Shown here one piece after another: positions 23,268 to 33,700 of a stretch of 64,000 nucleotides of DNA; positions within the stretch are counted from its first letter, which is position 1, and each line of letters opens with the position of its first letter. The stretch comes from Neofusicoccum parvum (Eukaryota; Ascomycota; Dothideomycetes; Botryosphaeriales; Botryosphaeriaceae). Location: assembly GCA_020912385.1 (NCBI GenBank), contig CP087214.1, positions 1,178,001-1,242,000 of the forward strand, read 5' to 3'. Under the pieces are notes generated by a model. That model saw only the letters and a list, made by a program, of their open reading frames with translations. It was not told the DNA's origin and ran no database searches. Both the position numbers and the translations under genes were made by a program.

Positions 23268-23885
23268 AATTGTGGCAACGCAAACACCACATTACCATTT
23301 GCTATCAGACAAAGCAAAGGAGCCGTGAGAACAAATCGGCAAGTGTGACATCGAAATTCCAATTGAGATTGTGAGGCGGGAAAAGAATTCGGGGTGCTTG
23401 GGAAAGTTCTGTGCCAGCGACGACAACAGTAGGTGGAGGGTTCGAGTAGAAAGGCCGAGCTTGAGGATGGAAAGCCTTAGATTCTTCTTCTAAGGCCATG
23501 CGTGTCTGAGGCGTAAGGGCTCGGCTTGGATGGTTTCTACCATGTAGCTCGGTTTAGTAGAGCAAGAGAAACCCAGAGCCAAAGCTCAATGAACACATTG
23601 CGTGAGAGCACTCGCCGGGTGACTCATTACGTTGGCCGTTTGCTGCGCGTGCCAAATTAGTGACGTCCTGTACGCGTGCGCGCTGCCCGCCTGCGCGTCT
23701 TGGAGTTTTGCCCGCTCCACGACCCGCTTCTACCTCCAACCACCACCCTCCCTCCTCCATCCTCAACGCCTCCGCGCCGCACACTCGGTCTGAAGCAGTC
23801 CGGTATGCCCACTCGCTCCCATTCCTATACGCTCGGTTCTTAACCCGAACACCGTCTTCAGGCGCACCACCTCACATCCTGCACC
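23268..23885. other. Intergenic, tandem genes
   Basis: 618 bp between two plus-strand genes. The last 150 bases before the next start are C/T-rich, as in many fungal promoters. Nothing else is seen. Confidence 0.55.
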
Positions 23886-25190
23886 ATGCCTGGCGACAAC
23901 ACCCCCAGGCGCAACAACCAGCGCCGCACCCCGAAGGATGTCCCGCACATGACGGATGAGCAGAAGGAGGCCCTCTGCCAAGTACCTGGCAAGTTTGATA
24001 TCTCCGCAGCCCATATGGCTTCACTGATTAACCTCCAAGTCCAAACCCAATCAGACCTGTACAATGACCCGCGTAGCCTCGTCCAGATCTGGCGCGACGC
24101 CGGTGTCGAGTACCGCGAGGCTTCGCAGGAGCCGCCGTCGATGCCTCAGCGCTACCGTCGCCAGACCAGCACGTCCAACACGAGTAGCAGCCTGACGAGC
24201 GGTAGCCTGTCGTCCATCACATCGCCTCAGTCGGTCGTCTCCAACCCGTCGCAGGCCTTGGTCCCTTTCACTTCTCCCCCGACGGGCCCGCGTCATGGCA
24301 ACGGCGTCTACCATGGCCACCACTCGCGCGCTCCGTCTGGCGCTTCGTCCTACACCTCGCCGCCGCCGCAGCCTGCCGCCGTTGTCCGTCCGGGTTCTCG
24401 CATGGGCAATCCGGCCACTGCGTTCTTCGTGCCCCTCCAGCAGCAGCAGCACCCTTCCATCGCTGCGGTCATGGGTTCGGACAACGAGCCATACAACAAC
24501 AACGGTAGCAACGGTTTCGCCAACACGGGCCAGATGTCGCCTGCCGTCGCTGCCGCCATCGCCGCCAATCGTCAGGCTCACCAAGCCAACGGCAATATTG
24601 ACATCAGCAGCTCTCACGACAACGATCAGGCCGTCGCCATGGCTATAGCCGCTATGAACGCCAGCTTCCAGGACCACCATACCAATGGCAGCATCAATTC
24701 TGGCAACGGGTTCAACCACAACGGCGAGGCGCCCACCGGTAACATGGCGGCCAACCACCACGCTCGCCGCAACAACGGAAGCATCGACTACGGCAACGGC
24801 GCCTACGCCAGCAGCCGTGACGCCAACATCTTCGTGGAAGCCTGCCGCCGCGCTCGCATTCGCAACGCCAGCCTCGACTTCAGCAACGGCTTGGACCGCA
24901 ACGGCCAGGGCCACGTCGCCAACGGCAGCGTCGACAGCGGCAACTCCAACCGCGACGCTCACGGACTCGGCAGCAGCAGCATCAGCGGCAACCACCCGTT
25001 CGCCGCCAACTTCAAGTTCCCCGGCAACAATCAGATGTCCCCGCCGCGCGCCATGCCGGCACTGGGCGCCGATGGCAACGATCTCGAGGGCATCTTCCAG
25101 AACGGCGGCGGCGGCGGTGGCGGTCACACGCGCAACCAGAGCAACGTCAGCAACCACAGCCACTACAGCAACGCCTCCAACAACGAGTGA
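23886..25190 (+). CDS. Asn/Ser/Gly-rich protein with degenerate NGS(I/V)D repeats, unknown function
   Basis: A single exon of 434 residues; the ATG at 23886 follows CACC. Residues 1-80 look structured and charged (DVPHMTDEQKEALCQVP, then LINLQVQTQSDLYNDPRSLV). Next come Ser/Thr-rich and Pro-rich linkers, then from about residue 235 to 350 five degenerate copies of a motif N-G/A-S/N-I/V/L-D/N, followed by Ser/Gly-Asn. The end is Gly8 and Asn/Ser/His-rich. No domain is recognised and no signal peptide is seen. Asn/Gln/Gly-rich tails of this kind are often prion-like and found in RNA-binding or condensate-forming fungal proteins (inference). The strict codon pattern also opens a 402-codon antisense frame, which I regard as a shadow. 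Confidence 0.75.
   Translation: MPGDNTPRRNNQRRTPKDVPHMTDEQKEALCQVPGKFDISAAHMASLINLQVQTQSDLYNDPRSLVQIWRDAGVEYREASQEPPSMPQRYRRQTSTSNTSSSLTSGSLSSITSPQSVVSNPSQALVPFTSPPTGPRHGNGVYHGHHSRAPSGASSYTSPPPQPAAVVRPGSRMGNPATAFFVPLQQQQHPSIAAVMGSDNEPYNNNGSNGFANTGQMSPAVAAAIAANRQAHQANGNIDISSSHDNDQAVAMAIAAMNASFQDHHTNGSINSGNGFNHNGEAPTGNMAANHHARRNNGSIDYGNGAYASSRDANIFVEACRRARIRNASLDFSNGLDRNGQGHVANGSVDSGNSNRDAHGLGSSSISGNHPFAANFKFPGNNQMSPPRAMPALGADGNDLEGIFQNGGGGGGGHTRNQSNVSNHSHYSNASNNE
24588..24950 (+). repeat. Degenerate coding repeat, five units of NGSID type
   Basis: Motif starts at residues 235, 267, 297, 327 and 346 of the 434-residue protein (NGNID, NGSIN, NGSID, NASLD, NGSVD), so the spacings are 32, 30, 30 and 19 residues. 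The near-constant 30-residue step suggests descent from a tandem duplication of about 90 bp, with a later deletion before the last unit. Confidence 0.65.
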
Positions 25191-28100
25191 GGGAACACGC
25201 GCAGAGATAGCTACGCCCGCAGTGTTGGTCTTCCGGCTGTCGGCTGTCTTCTCGACCAACCCTCGGGGACCTACGGTTCATTGCTGGTTGTTAGCGGCAT
25301 TTTTGACGATGTTGCGACTTTTCTTTGTCGCGGCTCTTCTTCTGGTGTTAAGTGGAGGTCATGAACAATGAGCCTAGTTTTGGAAAAGAAAGGTTCTATA
25401 ATTCGACAAATGATGGGTGAATGGAAAGAATGGAAAAAAGAACAAAAAAAAGACAGAAAAGACGGGATGCCGTCAAAGGCGTCATTCTATTGCTGGTACG
25501 GTGATGCCCGCGGCTCGTCGAATGGGTTTCGAAGATTTGGGCTTGCTGTTCTTGCTTTCGCAATCAGCGATGGTTGTTCGCGAAGATATCTTAGTGGTAG
25601 ATTCATGCCAACAACGCCTACCGCTTAGCCCTGACTCCTCGGGTTCTGTGTCATGTGATATGCGAACAACCCTCTTGTACCTCTGCCTGCCCAATCGTTT
25701 CCACCGTCCAGGCATACGCAGAGCCTTTGAAATTGAAGAGTGTACGAGTGGCAGCAGCGGATGACTACCGGGTCCGTAGGATGTTAACATTTCAACACAA
25801 TCAGCCGGCAGACCGAACGTCTTGCGGATGCTGGAGTGCAGCAAGAGAGATGCTCAATCCACTCAGATGAACGATCGAGCTCTATCAGCATGCTGTAAAA
25901 CTTAGTGGGCAGACTAAGGAAGGAAAAGGAGGTTCTCAAGAACTCGGGACGACGAATCAGAGGGTTAAGCGCCCGGACTTCCCGCGACTGACACCTGGAC
26001 ATTGGACTGGCGTGTATGAATCGGCATCCAGGAAACCAGCACCAGGCGCCCAGGGTACCGGAGTTGAGCGATGCAGGAATCCGACACCTTCCAAGAGACC
26101 GCTGCTGCTCCACTAAGATTTCTTTTGACTCTGTATCGACCAGGGTCCGATGTGCAGAATACAGGTGCGCAAAAGGCGGAAAGCGACGTGGTTGGTGGGA
26201 TGGGAATCTGGCAGGAATTGGCGTCATTTCGGACATCGAATTCTTCATTCTCGACCGAATTTCGATAGCGTTGTGGAGTGCGAAAGACGATTACCACCAA
26301 AATCTCGATCGCGACCCGGTCAAGATCAGGGGATAATAATGCCGTGCATTGCGCCGCTCCAGAGTACTCAATCGAGCAAGAAACCTCCGCATGATCTGCA
26401 CTCCCACCGGGCTGGGTCGGCTTGTGAGGCAATACAATTGTTTAAGGTGGAGCCCGACGGATGGGAATCTTCCCGACGCGGCTCGGAAGCAGATAAGACA
26501 TTATTTGGCCAAGAATGACAGAAACTTGAGGAAATCGTAGTGCAGCTGATAGAACACTACGGAACATTTTGACAAGAGGGACATCCACCGATAATGAAGA
26601 CAGACGTGAAGATAGCCCATGAGTTCTATTGTGTATTTGGACAGAAGTGAGCTGCCCAAGGAAACAAGATCCAGCTGGGAAGAGCAAACGTCCAGAACTT
26701 CAATCCGCTAAAGAGTATCCCCTCCAGATATTGTCGGATGTGCAGAGGTGTGGAGTTCGGAGTGAGCTGTGGTAGACGCCGGCGACCCGCAGAACGGCTG
26801 GATGAAGCTTTCCTGATGGGCGTTGTGTTTGGTTGTTAGTAGCATCCTTGGCCTTCTCGACACAGAGAAGAGAAGTGAGAGACAACGGACCTTGAAAGAA
26901 GAAAGTGAAGGGCTGCCCTCGCCAGAGTAATCGGAATCGAATGATACCGGAATACGGTACGCTGCGTATTGCACTAAAGTGTCGCACGCTGTCGCATGCA
27001 CACAATCTTCGCACCGACTCCCATAGGGGTACAGACCTGCGCAAGCGCCACCCGAAGATAGCGCCGCCGGCTGGCCCTGTGTTTTCTGATGCCGGGTGCA
27101 AGCGTATTCACGCCAGGCCCTCACGGGCAGCTGCCAGCGCGCCCGGGGCGAGCCCAGGCGATGGCGGGTGAAGTTGAAGATTACTCCGAATTTCTCATTT
27201 GCATACGAGGACATCCGAGCGGGGCCCGGTGTCTGTTTGTGAGCAAAGAAACGCAGCTTTGGCGAGGGCGGCCCTTGGGGAGGAAAGATGAGTCGATCGC
27301 GGCCGACGAAATTTAAGCAGCCTGACGTCGGTGGGGCTATGACTAAGCGAGTTTTCTGCCACCGCCTGCTGACCCGGCCGCTCTTGCCTCGCGATGCCTC
27401 ACGCTCTTCTGTCTTCTGACGCCCTCCAGCACCGTCACGCCCTTCCTCGACCGCCTCACGCCTTCCGGCGTGTCTCGGCCCCTCCGTCATGCAACATCAA
27501 GAAGAGCCCGCTGTCGGGGCGAAAGCGCGCTGCCGAGAGCAGAGCGAGCTGCGTCCGGAGCCTTCTCCTCCACCGCCGCCTCGGCCTCCTGTAGGTGACC
27601 CAGATCCCTGCTGGCAAGCGGAGCCCGGCACTCGGCGCGCTCGAGGCTGCTCGATGACGGAAGAGGCAACGATCGCATGAAATGATTCGCCAAGAGCTGG
27701 GGAAATAGCATCTCCAGGATCAAAATCCCATGTCACTACGAGTCATGCTGCGTGCCCGCCAGCACACTTATCCCACCTGAGCCTCACAGAGCACTGTGAG
27801 GGCAAGCTACCATCCACCTTGGGCTAGATCGCTTTGCTTCGTACGGCGCGAAGCCGGCAATGGCTCCAACCCCCGTCATGAACGAGGATCGGATCTTGCG
27901 GTGTAAATCGAGCACTCCCCGCGTTAAGTCACTGCTCAACCCTTTCAAAACATGGCGTGGAGGCTGTTGCACACTATGCTGGGCGAAGATGGAAAGATCT
28001 TGTCGAGTGCAACCTACGGTCAGCATCAGGTACCTTATCAGACTCTCACTGAAACCCCGCGGCTAGGTCTTTTTCTCTGCCTTCCAGATTTGCTTTGGGT

Positions 28101-29955
28101 AGACAGCAGCCGGCAGCAGCCCGGGTGTTTCCGCTACCGCAGATGTTTCGTAGCGAGCTCGAACCATTGGGCCCATCGGCATATCGCCATGTGCCCATGC
28201 AGATGGCCGCACCTTTACGTCAGCTGTGCAGATTGCTCTAGCGAAGGCCCGGCTTGTTTGCTGGCTCTGGGCACCAAATTTGTGAGGCACGCCTTCCGTT
28301 TGAAGTGATGGCCATGGCTTTCCACAGCTCCGGATGGAGTGGTTTCCGACTGTCCGCAACGGCTGCGCTGCTTGGCTTCTGTATGGGGTCAAGCTTAGGG
28401 TGTTCCATCAGCGCAAGAAGGCCCTCTACTCTTACCGTGTATTCATGGCGGTCTGGTCCGCGATACGTGGACATGTGCCAATAGGACAAGATCAGCAAGT
28501 CCATCGGCGATGTCCTCAGCGCCGCCATCAACGATCTGTACACTCAGAACCTATGACGCAGCCTCATCCTTCCTGCCTGAATGTTTCAAGACGTTTTGTG
28601 CCTTACTTTACATGACGCGAAACAGACTGGCCTAGATGCATGGCTCAGCCTCGCTTCGCAACAGTGGCAGGATGTAGCTTTGAGGGGCGCCTGGGAATGG
28701 CGCTGTCCAATCGGCTCCGGCCCACGGTCCAAGGTACCGCACTCCGGGCCATAGCCCCTCCCGCTCAGCACGGCGCAGACCATCGCCGATTGATTTCTGG
28801 AGTCGTACGACGAAAAGCGGACTTCAAGCACGTATTCTGCTAGGGCAACGGGCATCGCAGGCCAAACAGCAGTCTGAGAGGAGCCTGGACGGAATGCCAC
28901 GACACATGGATTGAAGAGGCGCAGGTACATGACTGGCCCGCTCTAATCGCTGCTGAGCCACGCTAAAATGTGCTGCGATCCACATGCCTGCCCCCCACGG
29001 CACCAATACCTCGATTCCGGTACGTCCGCACCCAGGCATCCGCAACACCTTTGGGGATGGAAGACATTCGACAGTCTCAAGCCGCTTCCTCTAGCCGTCA
29101 GAAAACAGCCGCATGGTCGAACGCCTCGCTGCGAAGCTTTGCACCCTGCATCCGTGGGGCGTGGCGCCCAAAGCAACGATTGTCACCAACGTGGTGTCTC
29201 CACGAAGGTTACACAAGCTGCAGGGCATCCATTACTCGCGGGGCGTTCAGTTTATGACGCACCCGTCATCGTAAGAGCCTAAACAAGAAATCGTCGGGCC
29301 GTCGCGAGCCTGAGGACCTGAAGAAGATGTGCAACGCCAAGTGCTTACGATTTAGGGCTTGAAGTGTTCTGATCGGTATACAATTGACCAATCGGCAGAG
29401 CCGGTACGCTTGCAGATTAAAGTTTTGGAGCTCGGCCGTGAAGTGCGTTTTGGAGCTGTAGGGATGCAACAGGGTTCAGGTCCGCGGGCACAACAAAATG
29501 GACGGAGTAGAAGCCCAGGCTGGCAGCCCCGGAAGGCCAGGCGTGGCCCGTGCAAAGAATCTCGAAGATCGTCAAGGTGTGCATCGGACGTTGCTGCGAG
29601 GATCTCACTTTTCACAGCAAAATGCCATGCGCACGAATCCGAAATGCCATATCGGCGATACACTTGCGTCAGCCAGTTTCTGGCGTGAGGGCAGAATGGC
29701 ATCCAAAATCCGATCGTACGGCCAGGGCAGCCAGCCCAACCATAGGGTCTCGGATCAACCAGGACACAGCGGTCCCGATTTCCAACCCCAGGACCATCGA
29801 AGATATAAAAGTGCTCGTGTTCCGGGAACCAAATCTGCTGCGTTGTCAGAAACTCCCGGTGTCATTCCTTCCCACCGGATCGAAACATTGCTCTGCTTCC
29901 ACGATCTTCTCCCGGATTTTCTACGTGCCTTCTTCCCCCCCACACTCGTGCCATC
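25191..29955. other. Long interval without a supportable gene, 4.8 kb
   Basis: The largest intergenic block. Frames up to 260 codons (for example minus, ending at 26708) switch composition several times and show no domain. A minus-strand stretch at 28238-28543 reads more protein-like (LLILSYWHMSTYRGPDRHEY) with related short frames at 28586-28930 and 28063-28392, so it could be a decayed gene, but I cannot name it. I find no terminal repeats. The final 150 bp hold the promoter of the next gene. Confidence 0.5.
29804..29810 (+). promoter_or_regulatory. TATA box of the Tyr/Gln/Pro-rich protein gene
   Basis: TATAAAA about 150 bp before the ATG at 29956, followed by a C/T-rich leader. Spacing and orientation fit a core promoter. 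Confidence 0.5.
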
Positions 29956-30683
29956 ATGTACCATCACCACCAACAACCGTCTTACAACCCATATGCGGCT
30001 CCCAATCCACCACAGTACGCACCCCAGTATGGCACCTGGCCTGAACAGCCGCACCAAGGTGTCCCAGTGTCTCCGAACACCTTCTCCGGCTCTTTCCACC
30101 GCCAACCCTCAACACCTCAATACCCTCAGTACCCCCAATACCAGCAACAATATCAACAATACCCTCCGCAGAATCCTCAGTACAATCCTCAGCCACACCG
30201 GCCAACGCCAGCATCTTATCAGAAGAGGAGAACCTCGGTCCAGCAGCGTTGGGACGACTACCTTTCAAGCGAGGAGTGTCCAGAAAACCTGCAAGGTGGT
30301 ACACTTCTCCCATCGATGCGGGGAGAACAACGCAAACCCGCTGACACCGCTGTGACCTAGCAGCGGACCAAGCTTACGTCAACCAAGTGACGTCGGAATT
30401 GGAGCAACGTGCCACCGCGGACGAGCGCATCGAGAGCTTATCGCAGCAGAGCGGTGTCGACACGCAGCACGCCCAGCAGGCAGAGCGGGACCGGCGCTTG
30501 AAGTGGGCGCAGGAGATGATCATCCAGAACCCTGCACTCTGCGCCGAGGTCTACTTTGCCATGTCGAAGCGCCCTGCGGCCGGGAATCCAGGCTCCCAAT
30601 CGGCGCCGAAGGCGAGCAGCAGGAGCAATAGCAACTCCAGCGTCAACAGCGCCAATTCGTCGTACAGCGGTAGCCCTACGTGA
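29956..30683 (+). CDS. Small Tyr/Gln/Pro-rich protein, unknown function
   Basis: Two exons: 29956-30295 and 30361-30683, giving 220 residues (219 if the second acceptor of TAGCAG is used). The N-terminal 75 residues are His/Tyr/Pro/Gln-rich, with repeats of the type YPQYPQYQQQYQQYPP. A basic element KRRTSVQQRWDDYLSSEE follows just before the intron. Exon 2 is helical and charged (VTSELEQRATADERIESL, then ERDRRLKWAQEMIIQNPAL), ending in a Ser/Asn-rich tail. There is no signal peptide. The middle looks like a conserved fungal protein, but I cannot name the family. The low-complexity head suggests phase-separating or RNA-associated behaviour (inference). Confidence 0.72.
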
Positions 30684-33093
30684 TAGGGTCCTGCTAGCAC
30701 ACCAGCCCCACGCCACGGCACTAGCACCCATTGTGGCTTGTGAGCTCACGCCACACGCTCCAAGTACGCGTTACGCCAGGTCGAAGCTGCTATTGCGGAT
30801 CCGGTATCCCCATTCGTCAGCAACGTGCGGGGGGGAGGGCGGTTATCAGATGATTTTCGCAGTGCGGGACGTCTACTTTGTCTTTTCCTCTTCAGCAACA
30901 AAACAAACCAAATGTTACATTAAAAACAGGGGCTCAGCGAGCTTCGTGCGAGGGGAACGACGAAAGGGAACCACGTCGGCCCAGAGGGTCTGCCGATGAT
31001 TTGAGGATAGAAGGGGTATCTTCTCTTGGGGCCGGGAGTCCGAAGCGGGAAGTCCGATACTGCAATCTGATTTCATCTTGCCGTCTCATTCATGATGACC
31101 TAGCAGGCGCGTCATCGTTATCGACACCCATGCTGCAGAAATGCAGTGCTCGCAGGTTGTGCTTGTGATCGCCTGCATCGTACAATTAATCAAATATGCG
31201 GGAGCGGGCTGATCTCCGGGACACGGGTCCGGGAGGGTCTGCTTCTTTTTTCTCATTCCAGGCCGACTGCAGCTGGTGGTGGTTGCACGGAGGGGAGCTT
31301 GCTGGTATCTTGCATCTCTTTTGCAACACCACCGCGGCGCTATTGGCGGCCGCCTCCGACAACTCATCGAGCGTCATCGGACGAGCGTTCGGGTCAAGGG
31401 AAATGGGCAGGGCGGGTAGCGGCGGCGGCAGTGGCGTGCGTGCGTGCTTTGCTGTTGCTGGCGCAAATTGCCTGCGTACCGGGTACGTTCGTGCCTTAGG
31501 GGGCACATGCTGCGACACCAATGAAGCTGCCACGGCGCCGCGGCCAAGCGCATGGCATGATGCGAACGCGGTGGCGTGCACGCGCAAACGGTGCCAATAG
31601 GTGACGGGCTGCAGGTGCCTAAGGCACCGGTCAATGTCGCGGCACGGCAGCGGTGGCGGCGCCAGGAGAGCGCGCTACCGGTGCTGGAGGGGCGCGTAAA
31701 GCTGCTTCATGCGCATTCTATGCTCCACTTCTTCATATATGCCGTGTGCTGGTGTGGCCAGCCGCGGGCAGACGGAGGAATGCAACGCGCCTGGTGCCTG
31801 AGGCGCCCGGCAATGGTCAGAGACCGGGTTTGCTGGCGCCCACGCGGGCGAGCAGTCGGTCCCAGGTGAGGTGCGCTGATGCTGTGCTGCGCTGCGCTGC
31901 GCTGCTGGCTGCGCTCTCGGCGTTTTTACGGGGGGGCGTCGGCCATCGCCGTCGGCCCTGCGGCGCTGGGAAAATCGGGCGCGAGAGCTGGGGATCGATG
32001 CCATTGCTCCCCAGCGTCGGCGCGCGAGGCGCAGGCGGAGGCGGAAGGGGACGAAGAGGCAGGAAAGGCCCGAGTGAGAGGTGGGAAAAAGAGCGCGCCC
32101 TTACTTTCTTATTCCCGCCCGCGTCCAGCTGTGCGGCATTGGCCGTGGTGGGCGCCCTCGATGGCTTGCGGGCGCCGGCGCCACGCGCGCCCCTCGGCAC
32201 GCGATGCGAGTGATGGAGCAGGCGCGTCAACCACAGAATCGAAGATGGGCTTCTTTTGAAGGGGACCGGCCGCCCGCGCACGCGAGACATCGGACGACGC
32301 GAGGCCCCACGTGCTGGGCGGTTGAGAAGGGCAAACAGTGGCGCGCTAGCGACTGGCGACGCCGGCGCGGATTTAGCGGCCGTTGTTTTCGTTGATCGCT
32401 GCTCGACCTCTCTCCCTCAGCCTCCTGGCCGTTCCTGCTTTCGTCCACCTGCTTCCTCCGCCTGCTCTGCGCGCGCGCCTCGACCGAGGCCCGCAGCAGC
32501 TCACAGGCGACTTGCACGCGCGTGCGTGCCCACCCAGCCCCGTGTGAACGGTCACTTGCACCCGCATATCTCTGTCGGCTTCCCGTATTGGGCCGCTCAA
32601 CCGAGCGCCAATCTCACCTTCGCTGCGCCGTGGCGAGTTCTAGAAGGCGTGCGGCACCGTAGCGCCCTCCACTCTGAAGAGCTGGAACGCGGTCGCAGGA
32701 TCGGATTCTGCTTCGTTGAGCCCTGCCGACCGAGATTCTGCTGGTGTTGAGCACCGCAATGAGTGAGATTGCCGTCTCCTGTGCCGCACCGCGCTGTCAC
32801 GCGGCTCTGCTCTGTTTTCTGTTGGCCGGTGGTGCCATCTCGAGCCTCTTCTGGCCCTTCGTGAGACCGTCAGGTGAGATGCTCTCGCGTGCGACATCGC
32901 AGCGAAACAACATGGGTGCCGACGGGAGTGTATACAAAGGGTCGGAGTCTGAGGGGCAAGCCGTCGCACATTCGATGTTCTCTCAGGTCACTCCACAGCC
33001 CACAGCCGTCCCCGCGAAGTCGCCCCGAATACTCCAACCCCACGCTCAAGTTTAAGCTTTACGGCCACCAGTTTCTCTGTCCCCAGTGCCACC
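30684..33093. other. Gene-free interval, 2.4 kb
   Basis: GC-rich in the centre (31-32.6 kb) with overlapping chance frames on both strands. Short alanine- and arginine-rich frames of 100-190 codons have no domain. The final 340 bases lead into the RING-H2 gene; a 98-codon frame starting with ATG at 32759 is possible but not supported by any feature. Confidence 0.55.
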
Positions 33094-33700
33094 ATGTCAG
33101 ACGCCTCATCCGAGAACAAGCACAGCATTTCCAGCGCCGCGGTCACGATTGTCTTACCGACGCTGTTTGCAATCATCCTGGTCATCCTGATCGCAACGTA
33201 CGAGCCCGCCCGGTGTCTTGTGCCACTGCAATTCTGACCAGGACTAGAACTGCCATCCTCCTTCCGCGTTTTGCGAAGGCCAACGCGTCGGCGAAAGACG
33301 AAATTCGCAAGAAGCGCATGCTCAATCTTGAAAAGGCGTGCAAGTCGCAGATCTTCAAGGAGTGGTGCACCAAGCACGAAACCGATCACCCCGAGTACAA
33401 ATCAGAGCACCCTGTGTGGTATGTGCCCTGCTATTCGGACCAAATCTGGCAGCATGAAGCATAAGCTGACTGAGATCGATTAGCGTCATCTGTCTCGATG
33501 AAATCGAAGATAAGGCGCACATCCGAGGGCTCGGATGCCTTCACGTATTCCACCAGAGCTGCCTCGACGACTGGTTTGACCGCTTCAACGAGTACTGCCC
33601 GCTTTGTCATCGCCCCATCCTGCCGTCCGCATGCGGCAGTAAGAAGTCGACCCGGTCATCTGTGGACACTTCGCATGACGCCGCAGCGATGATGGTTTGA
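33094..33700 (+). CDS. Small single-pass membrane RING-H2 protein, likely E3 ubiquitin ligase
   Basis: Three exons: 33094-33197, 33242-33418 and 33484-33700, giving 165 residues. The start sits in GCCACC-ATG. Residues 13-35 are one hydrophobic segment (VTIVLPTLFAIILVILI). A basic helix follows (KDEIRKKRMLNLEKACK). The last intron splits the first zinc ligand codon (TG|C), and the joined sequence gives a complete RING-H2: C94, C97, C112, H114, H117, C120, C132, C135, with the usual Trp at 124 and CPLC at the end. This layout (short lumenal head, one membrane helix, C-terminal RING-H2) is that of membrane-anchored E3 ligases of the ATL type. The substrate is unknown. The assembly of all eight ligands across three exons strongly supports the model. 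Confidence 0.88.

Noticed and set aside
24051..25259. 402-codon minus-strand frame opposite the Asn-rich protein
   Set aside because: Its Val/Ala/Gly-only composition is what the antisense of a regular AAC/GGC/AGC codon pattern gives. No domain.
26708..27490. 260-codon minus-strand frame in the 25-30 kb gap
   Set aside because: Composition changes several times along its length and it shows no motif; likely chance.
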